Shown: in pieces, positions 6,532 through 14,240 of the stretch
Layout of the letters: each line of letters opens with the position of its first letter
How positions within the stretch are numbered: position 1 is the first letter of the stretch
Origin: Candidatus Krumholzibacteriia bacterium
GTDB taxonomy: Bacteria > Krumholzibacteriota > Krumholzibacteriia > Krumholzibacteriales > Krumholzibacteriaceae
DNA: 18,865 bases
Direction: 5' to 3'
NCBI GenBank assembly: GCA_028696635.1
Contig: JAQVGR010000004.1
Location: 1 to 18,865, forward strand
The notes under the pieces: model-generated
Seen by the model: the letters and a program-made list of their open reading frames with translations, nothing else
The model's database searches: none
What the model was told of the DNA's origin: nothing
Translations under genes and position numbers: made by a program

Positions 6532-8217
6532 ATGTTCGGGTGGTGGGCCGCGTGTTTCTTTTTCGGCATTCTCGTTCCCTCGACACCCGAGGGGACCGTC
6601 TGGGGATTCGCCGCGGGTCTGCTGCCGTTGCTTGGGCCGGCAGCGAGCGGATGCCGCGAGGACCCGTTCCGGCGCCGGCTGCTCATGCGGACGGTGCTGA
6701 CCGCTCTGACGGGCCTGGTCTTCTACCAGCATGCGTGCGTCGTACTGCCGGATCGCGCGGCCGAGCGTCCCGCCGCCTCGCTCGCGACCGCATCGGAACG
6801 CGTCCCGGCACCGGTCGTTGAGATCCGGGATCATGTGCGCTCGGTCTGCGCATCCCGCCGGCTTGACCCGGGAGCGCGCGGCATGCTCCTCGCACTGCTC
6901 CTCGCCGACCGCTCGGCTCTCGATCCGGCGATCAGCGAACGCTGGCGATCGCTCGGCATCGCGCACTTTCTCGCGCTCAGCGGGTTGCACCTCGGAATCA
7001 TCGCGCTTCCCGTATATCGTCTGGTCGGGCTTCTGCGCCTACGGGGTCCGGTTCGCGAAGCGGCGGCGTTCCTCGTCCTTTCCCTGTACGCGGCCGCCGC
7101 GGGGGCGCCGCTGTCGCTGCTGAGAGCAGCCGCGCTGCTGCTCGTCGTCCGGGTGCACCTGCTCGCGGGAAGACGGGCGCATCACGATGAGGCCCTGCTG
7201 GCGGGCGCGTGGATCGTCTGCCTCTTCATACCGCGCTCGGTGAGCGATCCGGGCTTCCTGCTCTCGGTCTGCGCGGCGGGGGGGGTGCTTCTGGTGGGGC
7301 TGCCGCTCGGCAGGGCGCTGGGCTCTCGCGGCCGCACAGGAGTTCGGCGGATGGCGGGATATATCATCGCAGCGCTCTGCGTCTCCTTCTCGGCCACCCT
7401 CTTCACCATGCCGCTGGCGACGCGTCTTTTCGGTAGGGCGCCCCTGTCCGGGCCCCTGCTCAGCGTCCTGCTCGCGCCGCTTGTGACGGCGCTACTGTAT
7501 GCCGGGTTCGCCTACGTCGCCGCCGGGCACCTGCTCGGCGCAGCGGGGGCGGCGCCTGTAAACCTGCTCGCTTCTGCCGTCATGGCGCTGCCGGAGCTCT
7601 TTCCCACGCGATACAATGCGGCGGTGATCAGAGGCGACATGAACGAGACGGTCTTCACGGGAGGGGCCGCCCTTCTCGCGCTCGCCATGGGGCGGGGAAG
7701 GACGAAACGGCGCCTGGCGGCGATCGCCGGGCTCGCCCTGGTCGTTTCATTCTGCATCGGATCGGAACCGCGGGGCGTACCGCTCGGCGACGGTGGCGAC
7801 ACGCTGTCCGCCGGAGTCGTGATGGATCCCCGCGGCGGCACCCTCCTGATCGAAGGACCTCTCTCCGAGCGCAGGGCGGTCCTGATATCCCGCCGCCTCA
7901 ACGATCGGGGAGTTCGGGCGGTCGATCGAACGATCGTCACACACGGGGGCTGCCTCTCGATCGCAGGTCTTTCGGTTCTCGACCAGCGCGTGAGTCTTCG
8001 AAGGGTTTACGTGAGCCCGTGGCTGATCGAGTGCCGGGGAGCTGCCGGGCTGAACGCCAGAGGGAGGATCGTAGCCCTGTACGGAACCCTCCGAGTCGCT
8101 CTCGGCAGGCGGAGTATCCGCGTTTCCGGTCCCGGAGTCGTTCCTGGTAGAGACGGGGTCTTCGCCCGTTCCGACACTGAATTGCGGATATACGTTCTTG
8201 ACTCGGACCGTCAATGA
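6532..8217 (+). CDS. comEC: Compact ComEC/Rec2-family DNA-uptake channel with degenerate C-terminal metallo-beta-lactamase region
   Basis: This 561-residue polytopic membrane protein belongs to the ComEC/Rec2 family, which moves single-stranded DNA across the inner membrane during transformation. The competence domain is marked by HFLALSGLHLGII (145-157) and followed by about seven more hydrophobic segments, with PLSLLRAAALLLV and FTMPLATRLFGRAPLSGPLLSVLLAP typical of the family. The N-terminal part (1 to about 110) is short, with two hydrophobic segments and no clear DUF4131/OB domain. The C-terminal part (about 425-561) follows the layout of the usual metallo-beta-lactamase domain, but the metal motif HxHxDH is replaced by THGGCLSIAGL (470-480). 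Nuclease activity from this domain is therefore unlikely. At 561 residues it is well below the roughly 750 of full-length ComEC. It follows the diguanylate cyclase gene by 80 nt; its 3' end carries the likely purine promoter. Confidence 0.85.
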   Translation: MFGWWAACFFFGILVPSTPEGTVWGFAAGLLPLLGPAASGCREDPFRRRLLMRTVLTALTGLVFYQHACVVLPDRAAERPAASLATASERVPAPVVEIRDHVRSVCASRRLDPGARGMLLALLLADRSALDPAISERWRSLGIAHFLALSGLHLGIIALPVYRLVGLLRLRGPVREAAAFLVLSLYAAAAGAPLSLLRAAALLLVVRVHLLAGRRAHHDEALLAGAWIVCLFIPRSVSDPGFLLSVCAAGGVLLVGLPLGRALGSRGRTGVRRMAGYIIAALCVSFSATLFTMPLATRLFGRAPLSGPLLSVLLAPLVTALLYAGFAYVAAGHLLGAAGAAPVNLLASAVMALPELFPTRYNAAVIRGDMNETVFTGGAALLALAMGRGRTKRRLAAIAGLALVVSFCIGSEPRGVPLGDGGDTLSAGVVMDPRGGTLLIEGPLSERRAVLISRRLNDRGVRAVDRTIVTHGGCLSIAGLSVLDQRVSLRRVYVSPWLIECRGAAGLNARGRIVALYGTLRVALGRRSIRVSGPGVVPGRDGVFARSDTELRIYVLDSDRQ

Positions 8218-8227
8218 CGGCTAGTAT
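8198..8227 (+). promoter_or_regulatory. Predicted promoter of the purN-purC-purH-guaA cluster
   Basis: TTGACT (8198-8203, 5/6) and TAGTAT (8222-8227, 4/6) are 18 bp apart and span the end of comEC. Transcription would start near 8234, leaving a leader of about 114 nt before purN. Confidence 0.45.
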
Positions 8228-8268
8228 CGGTTGAGCCGCGAGAACGGCCGAGACGGCATCGGTCACAG

Positions 8269-8293
8269 GCGGACTGCCCGTTCAGGAGTCCGC
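8269..8293 (+). promoter_or_regulatory. Hairpin in the purN leader
   Basis: GCGGACT (8269-8275) pairs with AGTCCGC (8287-8293) around an 11-nt loop in the predicted leader of the purine transcript. It has no U-tract and does not match the purine riboswitch core, so a regulatory role is only possible. The remaining gene-free bases 8218-8347 show no other clear element. Confidence 0.35.
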
Positions 8294-8347
8294 ATCCACA
8301 TCAAGACGACGCAATCCCGGGAGCCCCCGCATCGAGGAGTGCCGCCG

Positions 8348-8968
8348 ATGGAAAGAACGCATGTGGCAGTTCTCGCTTCCGGCAGAGGGAGCAACTTCGA
8401 GGCGCTGGCGCGCGCCTGCGCGGGACGGGGATTTCCCGCGCGCATCGTCCTGCTCGTCACGGACAACCCCGAAGCCGGAGCGCTGAAGATCGCGCGAGCT
8501 CACCGTATCGATGCCGTCGTCGTGGATTGCGGACACCGTCCCGGCTCCATGTCTCGCGGATCGAGCGACGAGATCCTCCGCATGTGCCGCGATCGGGGCG
8601 TCGATCTGATCTGCCTCGCGGGGTTCATGCGGATCGTCGGGGGTTGTCTCCTCGAAGAGTTCGCCGGGAGGATGATGAACATCCATCCCGCGCTCCTGCC
8701 GAGCTTCAGGGGTCTGCACGCGCAGCTGCAGGCGATCGAGTACGGCGTCAAGGTTTCGGGATGCACGGTCCATCTCGTCGATCCGGGCGTTGACACAGGG
8801 CCGATCGTCATTCAGCGCGCCGTTCCCGTGTTGCAGGACGATACGGAGGATTCGCTCAGCGAGCGGATCCTCGCCGAGGAGCACGCGGCGTACCCGGAAG
8901 CGGTGCGTCTTTTCGCCGAAGGAAGAATCCGTCTGGAGGGAAGGAAGGTATTGATCAAGGATGCGTGA
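8348..8968 (+). CDS. purN: Phosphoribosylglycinamide formyltransferase (GAR transformylase)
   Basis: This 206-residue enzyme transfers a formyl group from 10-formyltetrahydrofolate to GAR, giving FGAR, the third step of purine synthesis in the cytoplasm. The N-terminal phosphate loop is VLASGRGSN (8-16). The catalytic trio is visible: Asn111 and His113 in MNIHPALLPSF and Asp149 in VDTGP. They sit five residues later than in the E. coli enzyme (Asn106, His108, Asp144). CLAGFMRI and VSGCTVHLVDPGVD are also typical. The length matches the family. An upstream frame is open to 8231, but ATG 8348 has GAGGAG at 8334-8339 and puts the conserved strand right at the N-terminus. It overlaps purC by 8 nt, indicating coupled translation, and heads the purine cluster. 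Confidence 0.95.
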   Translation: MERTHVAVLASGRGSNFEALARACAGRGFPARIVLLVTDNPEAGALKIARAHRIDAVVVDCGHRPGSMSRGSSDEILRMCRDRGVDLICLAGFMRIVGGCLLEEFAGRMMNIHPALLPSFRGLHAQLQAIEYGVKVSGCTVHLVDPGVDTGPIVIQRAVPVLQDDTEDSLSERILAEEHAAYPEAVRLFAEGRIRLEGRKVLIKDA

Positions 8969-9869
8969 TCTGGAACGGTTCAACGGAGGGGCTGCGGTGC
9001 CAGGCGTCGAGCCGAACTACCGCGGCAAGGTGCGCGACATCTATGATCTCGGCGACATGCTGCTGATCGTCGCCACCGATCGGATCTCTGCGTACGATTC
9101 GGTGCTGCCCACCCCGATACCCGGGAAGGGGATCATGCTGAACATGCTCTCGGCGCATTGGTTCGAGTGGTTCGATACGGTGCCGAATCACATGATATCG
9201 GTCGACGTCGAGGATTTTCCGGAACCTTTCAACAGGCATGCGGGGATCCTGACAGGTCGTTCGATGCTCGTCAAGAAGGCGGGACGGATAGACCTGGAAT
9301 GCATCGTGAGGGGCTACATCTCCGGGTCCGGATGGCGCGAGTACAAGGAACACGGATCGGTATGCGGGATATCGCTGCCACGCGGACTTAAGAACTCCGG
9401 CCGCCTCGAAGAACCGATTTTCACGCCGTCGACGAAAGCCGAGTCCGGACACGACGAGAACATCAGCGCCGCGAAGGCCGCCAGGCTCGTGGGGGAGGAA
9501 ACGGTCAGGGAGCTCGAATCGCTCAGTCTGGAGCTCTATACGAGGGCGAGCGAGTACGCCGCCGGCAGGGGGATCATCATCGCCGACACGAAGTTCGAGT
9601 TCGGCGTCACGGAGGATCAGATCATATTGATAGACGAAGCGCTCACACCCGATTCCTCGCGCTTCTGGCTCGCCGACGAATATGAGCCGGGCAGACAGCA
9701 GAGGAGTCTCGACAAGCAGTTCGTCCGCGATTTTCTCGACGAGAAGGGATGGGATCATTCTCCCCCTGCCCCCGCGCTTCCGCGCGATATCGTGGAGAAG
9801 ACCGCCGGACGGTACCGGTTGGCCGTCGAGATGCTTTTCCCCGAACTCGACATTGAAAGGTATCTGTGA
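8961..9869 (+). CDS. purC: Phosphoribosylaminoimidazole-succinocarboxamide synthase (SAICAR synthetase)
   Basis: This 302-residue ATP-dependent ligase joins CAIR with aspartate to make SAICAR. It is of the longer type, about 300 residues, rather than the roughly 240-residue E. coli type. Visible family motifs are YRGKVRDIYDLGD (nucleotide loop), ATDRISAYDSVLPTPIPGKG, ECIVRGYISGSGWREYKEHG, FTPSTKAESGHDENIS, IADTKFEFG and IDEALTPDSSRFW near the active site. ATG 8961 lies within the last codons of purN with AAGG directly before it, so translation probably relies on coupling. The stop at 9867-9869 overlaps the purH ATG by one base. It shows no oddities and supplies the step that feeds PurB and PurH; purB is not in the window. 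Confidence 0.96.
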   Translation: MRDLERFNGGAAVPGVEPNYRGKVRDIYDLGDMLLIVATDRISAYDSVLPTPIPGKGIMLNMLSAHWFEWFDTVPNHMISVDVEDFPEPFNRHAGILTGRSMLVKKAGRIDLECIVRGYISGSGWREYKEHGSVCGISLPRGLKNSGRLEEPIFTPSTKAESGHDENISAAKAARLVGEETVRELESLSLELYTRASEYAAGRGIIIADTKFEFGVTEDQIILIDEALTPDSSRFWLADEYEPGRQQRSLDKQFVRDFLDEKGWDHSPPAPALPRDIVEKTAGRYRLAVEMLFPELDIERYL

Positions 9870-11431
9870 TGGAGCGGAGGATCGGGCGGGCCCTGCTCAG
9901 CGTGACAGACAAACGGGGCATCATCGAGTTCGCCAGGGGGCTCGAGCGGCGCGGGGTCGAGATCGTAGCGTCGGGGGGCACCGCGCGCGTTCTCTCCGAG
10001 GCGGGTGTCGCGGTAACTCCGATCGAGCGCCTCACGGAGTTCCCCGAGTGCATGGACGGCCGGCTCAAGACGCTGCACCCGAAGGTTCACGGGGGCATCC
10101 TCGCCGACCGGACGAAGGAGAACCACATTCGCCAGGCAGCCGATCTCGGGATCGGGCTGATCGACCTCGTCGCCGTCAACCTGTACAGGTTCCGGGAGGC
10201 GGCGTCGAATCCGGAGATCGGCGAGGCGGAGGTCGTCGAGCAGATAGACATCGGCGGCCCGACCCTGATACGTTCGGCGGCGAAGAATCATGTCTCGGTG
10301 ACGGTCATCGTGGATCCCGGCGAGTATCCCGCCGTACTCGCCGAGATGGACGCCCGAGGAGGCTCGGTCTCGCGCGACACCAAGCGCCGGCTCGCCTCGG
10401 CGGCGTTCCGCCACACGGCATCGTACGACGCGGCGATATCGGCGTGGTTCGATTCGATCGAAGATCCCGGTACGCTTCCGCAGTCGCTCGTCTCCTGCTA
10501 CCGGCGCATCCGGACACTGCGCTACGGAGAGAACCCCCACCAGCGGGCGGCTCTCTACGTCGAGGACCCGCCGGGAGGCTCGTTTCACCTCTTCGAGCAG
10601 ATCCAGGGGAAAGAGCTGTCCTTCAACAACATTCAGGATATGTGGGCCGCGTTCCAACTCGCCTGCGATCTCGGAGATCGCTCCTGCGCGGTGATCAAGC
10701 ACATGAACCCGTGCGGGGCCGCCGTCTGCCGGACGGAGACCGAGAGCTTTCTCAGGGCGCGCGCAACAGACCCGGTTTCAGCGTTCGGCGGCGTCGTGGC
10801 GGTCAACGGAGCCGTCGACGAGGGGTTCGCCGATGCGGTCAAGGAAGGCTTTGTCGAGGTCATGCTCGCCCGCCGCTTCAGCGCCGGAGCGATTTCCGCG
10901 CTGGAGGTCAGGAAGAACATGCGTCTGATAGCGGTTCCCGAGAAGGCCTGGCTACCGTCTCAGCGCGGAACTTCGGCGCGGGAGGCGGGGGAGCTACTCC
11001 TCGTACAGGACAGGGACGAAGGGTTCCCGGAGCTCGAGTCGCTCTCGGCGGCGACAACCCGTGTGCCGACCCCCGAGGAGGAAGCGGCGCTGCGACTCGC
11101 GTGGCGGATCGTCAAGCATGTCAGATCGAACGGCATCGTCATCTGCGATGGATTCGGCACCCTCGGCGTCGGCGCCGGCCAGATGAGCCGCGTCGATTCC
11201 TGCCGTATCGCCATAGACAAGGCGAGGGAGGCGGGGATGAAGCTCGAGGGCGCTTCGGCCGGATCGGACGCGTTCTTTCCCTTCCCCGACGGAGTCGAAG
11301 CCCTGGCCGAGGCCGGGGTCGGATCGATCATACAGCCCGGCGGGTCGATGAGGGACCGGGACGTCATCGCAGCGGCCGAGCGTCTCGGGATCGCGATGGT
11401 GGTGACGGGACGCCGGCACTTCCGCCACTAG
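9869..11431 (+). CDS. purH: Bifunctional AICAR transformylase / IMP cyclohydrolase
   Basis: This 520-residue enzyme catalyses the last two steps to IMP: formylation of AICAR by 10-formyltetrahydrofolate, then ring closure. The N-terminal MGS-like cyclohydrolase domain (about 1-150) includes ALLSVTDKRGIIEFARGL, TLHPKVHGGIL and DLVAVNLYRF. The transformylase domain (about 200-520) has RYGENPHQRAALY, LSFNNIQD, Lys277-His278 in KHMNPCGAA, SAFGGVVAVN and GSMRDRDVIAAAE, ending in RRHFRH. The start is ATG 9869, sharing its A with the purC TGA, with GAAAGG eight nt upstream. A GTG one codon earlier is possible but less likely. Length fits the family, and all recognised active-site motifs are intact. 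Confidence 0.96.
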   Translation: MERRIGRALLSVTDKRGIIEFARGLERRGVEIVASGGTARVLSEAGVAVTPIERLTEFPECMDGRLKTLHPKVHGGILADRTKENHIRQAADLGIGLIDLVAVNLYRFREAASNPEIGEAEVVEQIDIGGPTLIRSAAKNHVSVTVIVDPGEYPAVLAEMDARGGSVSRDTKRRLASAAFRHTASYDAAISAWFDSIEDPGTLPQSLVSCYRRIRTLRYGENPHQRAALYVEDPPGGSFHLFEQIQGKELSFNNIQDMWAAFQLACDLGDRSCAVIKHMNPCGAAVCRTETESFLRARATDPVSAFGGVVAVNGAVDEGFADAVKEGFVEVMLARRFSAGAISALEVRKNMRLIAVPEKAWLPSQRGTSAREAGELLLVQDRDEGFPELESLSAATTRVPTPEEEAALRLAWRIVKHVRSNGIVICDGFGTLGVGAGQMSRVDSCRIAIDKAREAGMKLEGASAGSDAFFPFPDGVEALAEAGVGSIIQPGGSMRDRDVIAAAERLGIAMVVTGRRHFRH

Positions 11432-11441
11432 GAGCCTTCCG

Positions 11442-12992
11442 ATGCAGAAAGACTGGAACGGGGAATCGGTCGTCATCCTCGACTTCGGTTCGCAGTACAC
11501 GCAGCTGATCGCGAGGCGCGTCCGCGCCGAACAGGTCTTCTCCGTCATACTTCCCCACTCGGCGCGACTCGAAGAGATCATCGCCGAGAAACCGCGCGGC
11601 ATCATCCTCTCGGGCGGTCCCGCGACGGTGACCGACGAAGAGGCTCCCCGTCTCGATGCTGATATCTTCTCGCTCGATCTTCCCGTGCTGGGGATCTGTT
11701 ACGGGATGCAGCTGATCGCGCAGATCCGCGGGGCAGTCGTCGAAAAGGCGAACCACCGCGAGTACGGCCACACCGTCATAGATACGGACACGCAGAGCCC
11801 GCTCTTCGCGGGTACGCCCGCGAGCCAGCGGGTCTGGATGAGCCACGGCGTGAGGGTGAAGACGCTGCCGGAGGGCTTCCGCACGGTCGCCTCCTCTCCC
11901 GGATGCCCGATCGCGGCGATCTGCACCGACCGCGAGCGCATATTCGGGCTCCAGTTCCACCCGGAGGTATTCCACACCGATCACGGCACTGCCATCCTGC
12001 GCAATTTCCTTTTCGAGATCTGCCGGTGCGAACCGGTGTGGAGCAGCAGATCGTTCGTGGATCTCGAAGTTGCCAGGATACGGGAGCGGGTGGGGGATTC
12101 GAGGGTCCTGTGCGCCGTCAGCGGGGGAGTCGACAGCTCGGTGATGGCCGCGCTCGTCGATCGAGCGATCGGAGGGCAGCTCTGCCCGGTATTCGTCGAC
12201 AACGGGCTGCTCCGCGAGGGGGAGGCCGAGGAGGTGCGAGGGATCCTCTCGGAATGCCTCACCGCCGGGCTCGTTTTCATCGATGCCTCCGATGATTTTC
12301 TCTCGCGGCTGGAGGGTGTGGAAAATCCCGAACTGAAGCGAAAGATCATCGGCGCGACCTTTATCGAGGTGTTTGAGCGGGCGAGCGAGCTGCACGGTCC
12401 TTTCCGGTTCCTCGCGCAGGGTACGCTCTATCCCGACGTCATCGAGAGCCGGTCGACCGTCGGGCCCTCCGCCACTATCAAATCGCACCATAACGTGGGC
12501 GGCCTTCCCGAAACGATGCGGTTCGAATTGATAGAGCCGCTTTCGCTCCTGTTCAAGGACGAAGTGAGAGAGGTCGGCCGGTATCTCGGTCTACCCGTGC
12601 GACAGATATCCCGCCACCCTTTCCCGGGGCCTGGACTCGCCGTTCGCGTCCCCGGCGCGGTCACCCGGGAGGACCTCGACCTGCTGAGGAAGGTCGATCG
12701 GATTTTCATAGATGGACTTCGGCGCGAAGGGTTGTATGACGATGTATGGCAGGCGTTCTCCGTGCTGCTCCCCGTGCGGAGCGTCGGCGTCATGGGGGAC
12801 GAGCGGACCTATCAGAAAGCCGCGGTCCTTCGCGCCGTCACGAGCATGGACGGCATGACGGCGGATTGGGCGCGTCTGCCGTACGAGTTCCTTCAGGACA
12901 TAGCCAGCGAGATCATAAACAAGGTCCCCGGCGTCAACAGGGTCGTCTACGATATCAGTTCCAAACCCCCCAGCACGATAGAGTGGGAGTGA
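11442..12992 (+). CDS. guaA: GMP synthase (glutamine-hydrolysing)
   Basis: This 516-residue enzyme aminates XMP to GMP using glutamine and ATP. The class I glutamine amidotransferase domain (about 1-195) has the nucleophile Cys86 in GICYGMQ and the His173/Glu175 pair in QFHPEVFHT. The ATP-pyrophosphatase domain starts with the PP-loop SGGVDSS (227-233). The C-terminal dimerisation domain carries HPFPGPGLAVRVPG and ends in the family signature KPPSTIEWE. ATG 11442 is preceded by AGGAG at 11430-11434, which overlaps the purH stop codon, so the two are closely coupled. GuaB, which makes XMP, is not in this window. This is the last gene of the purine cluster; a strong hairpin follows 39 nt after its stop codon. 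Confidence 0.97.
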   Translation: MQKDWNGESVVILDFGSQYTQLIARRVRAEQVFSVILPHSARLEEIIAEKPRGIILSGGPATVTDEEAPRLDADIFSLDLPVLGICYGMQLIAQIRGAVVEKANHREYGHTVIDTDTQSPLFAGTPASQRVWMSHGVRVKTLPEGFRTVASSPGCPIAAICTDRERIFGLQFHPEVFHTDHGTAILRNFLFEICRCEPVWSSRSFVDLEVARIRERVGDSRVLCAVSGGVDSSVMAALVDRAIGGQLCPVFVDNGLLREGEAEEVRGILSECLTAGLVFIDASDDFLSRLEGVENPELKRKIIGATFIEVFERASELHGPFRFLAQGTLYPDVIESRSTVGPSATIKSHHNVGGLPETMRFELIEPLSLLFKDEVREVGRYLGLPVRQISRHPFPGPGLAVRVPGAVTREDLDLLRKVDRIFIDGLRREGLYDDVWQAFSVLLPVRSVGVMGDERTYQKAAVLRAVTSMDGMTADWARLPYEFLQDIASEIINKVPGVNRVVYDISSKPPSTIEWE

Positions 12993-13030
12993 ACGCGAGT
13001 CCTCCTCGGCCGTTCAGGGTCGGAGAACAG

Positions 13031-13062
13031 GCCCCGGTGGTGCAAAATGCACCGGCCGGGGC
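13031..13062 (+). terminator. Strong hairpin after guaA, possible terminator without a U-tract
   Basis: GCCCCGG (13031-13037) pairs with CCGGGGC (13056-13062) and GGTGCA (13039-13044) pairs with TGCACC (13048-13053). The two helices are split by a 1x2 internal loop and closed by an AAA loop. The stem is very stable, but GATCTCG follows instead of a T-run. It may end the purine transcript, perhaps with Rho, or protect its 3' end. Confidence 0.5.
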
Positions 13063-13126
13063 GATCTCGAGCCGCACTTGGGGGCTTCATAACCAGCACC
13101 GCACAGCCGAACACCAATAAATAACT

Positions 13127-13156
13127 TTAATAAAATACTATAACTAATTGTATAAT
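13127..13156 (+). promoter_or_regulatory. Predicted promoter of the TPR/J-domain/propeller cluster
   Basis: TTAATA (13127-13132, 4/6) and a perfect TATAAT (13151-13156) are 18 bp apart within the AT-rich island. Transcription would start near 13163, with a leader of about 130 nt. The -10 box is clear; the -35 call is weaker because the tract is so AT-rich. Confidence 0.5.
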
Positions 13157-13292
13157 GATAATATACGATATGTATCGATAAAGGATTACTCTATCCCGCG
13201 CCGTTGTCTATTGGCCTGTGAATTGCACATGAAGGGGATGCAGGGTGTTGTGCACCTATCGTGCGACGTCAACGACGAGAAGGGATTCAGGC

Positions 13293-14234
13293 ATGTTTAT
13301 CGACAGGTTTGTACGGCTGCTGCCGCGGAACAACCTCAAGAAGGCTCTCGCCTATTTCAATACGGGTGATTACCGGAAAGCTTCGAGGGAGTTCGAGGCG
13401 CATCTCGAGCGGCTCGGGGAAGAAGGCGCTTCGCGGGATCAGGAGCTTCTGCGGATGTACATGGTCGAATCGTACTTCGAATACAGCCGGAAGCTCGAGA
13501 AGGACGGGGATCTCGCTTCCGCGGCGGCCGAACTTGAGAAGGCGGTCGCTCTGCAGCCAGCATACGCAGATATCCATTACGGTCTCGGTCGGCTGTACGA
13601 GAGCATCGGAAGGCGGTCGAACTCGCGCGAGAGCCTCAAGCGATCGCTCGCCCTGAATCCCGCGTACTTCAAGGCACGCGTCATGCTCGCCCGCAGCTGG
13701 TGGTTCGACGGCAAGAACGACCGCGCCTGCTCGGAATTGGCCGAGGGGATGACCGCCGCTCCGACGTTCTTCATAGAAAACGTGCGCGACCTCATCGGGG
13801 TTCTGCGGACCGACCCGGCCAGCGACGAAGCCGCCGAGCTTTTCCGCAGGCTGCTCGAGGAACGGCCCTCGTCGGCGCAGATCAGCAAGCAGCTCTCCCT
13901 CGAATCGATCCAGAACGGCGACTACGATTTCGCGCTGGCCGAGCTCTGCAAGGCGATATCCATGCACCCAAACTATCCGGACCTGCACAACCTGCTCGGC
14001 ATCGCCTACGCGAACACAGGAATGACTGACGACGCGATCATAGAGTTCGAGACCGCGCTCAAGATACATCCGGACTATCTCAAGGCGAGGCTCAACCTGG
14101 CCCTGTCGCTGTACGAGAAAGGGGCCATCGAGGAATCGAGGCGCCAGCTCGATCGCGTCCTCGACGCGGATCCCCAGAATGAACTGGCGAAGAACCTGCT
14201 GCATGAACTGAGCCCGACGACCAGCGCGAGGTAG
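13293..14234 (+). CDS. Tetratricopeptide-repeat protein of unknown function
   Basis: This 313-residue protein consists almost wholly of helical TPR-type units. Clear ones lie at about 14-48 (LKKALAYFNTGDYRKASREFE), 72-125 (DLASAAAELEKAVALQPAYADIHYGLGRLY is split across two units), 126-160 and 206-300. The last two units, with HPNYPDLHNLLGIAYANTG and HPDYLKARLNLALSLYEKG, are the most canonical. TPR arrays bind other proteins; no enzymatic domain is visible. There is no signal peptide or membrane segment, so it should be cytoplasmic. ATG 13293 is preferred for AAGGGA about 7 nt upstream, over the in-frame start at 13245. It is the first of three closely placed genes; the next, a J-domain/TPR protein, starts 6 nt after its stop. 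A scaffold or adaptor for those neighbours is a reasonable inference. No specific partner can be named. Confidence 0.85.
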   Translation: MFIDRFVRLLPRNNLKKALAYFNTGDYRKASREFEAHLERLGEEGASRDQELLRMYMVESYFEYSRKLEKDGDLASAAAELEKAVALQPAYADIHYGLGRLYESIGRRSNSRESLKRSLALNPAYFKARVMLARSWWFDGKNDRACSELAEGMTAAPTFFIENVRDLIGVLRTDPASDEAAELFRRLLEERPSSAQISKQLSLESIQNGDYDFALAELCKAISMHPNYPDLHNLLGIAYANTGMTDDAIIEFETALKIHPDYLKARLNLALSLYEKGAIEESRRQLDRVLDADPQNELAKNLLHELSPTTSAR

Positions 14235-14240
14235 AACACC

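Larger units (their letters stand above)
12993..13292. other. Gene-free stretch: hairpin, AT-rich island and leader
   Basis: This 300-nt gap after guaA holds a strong hairpin, then an AT-rich island (about 13110-13180) that stands out from its GC-rich surroundings, then a leader of about 130 nt before the TPR gene. The leader has a weak 6-bp dyad, TGCACA (13224-13229) with TGTGCA (13249-13254). No riboswitch class was recognised. A TTG-started frame at 13148-13369 runs into the TPR gene and looks spurious. Confidence 0.6.

Noticed and set aside
5105..6586. Long minus-strand frame opposite the diguanylate cyclase gene
   Set aside because: His/Arg/Val-rich shadow that would cross the strong plus-strand promoter region; no domain pattern.
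8218..8347. Purine riboswitch before purN
   Set aside because: The leader has a hairpin, but I find no three-way junction or conserved core of the known purine classes.
9682..11508. Long plus-strand frame across purC and purH
   Set aside because: An Arg/Gly/Pro-rich shadow of two certain purine genes; long accidental frames are common in GC-rich DNA.
13148..13369. Small TTG-started frame after the AT-rich island
   Set aside because: It starts inside the TATAAT box, has no ribosome site, overlaps the TPR gene in another frame and shows no recognisable pattern.
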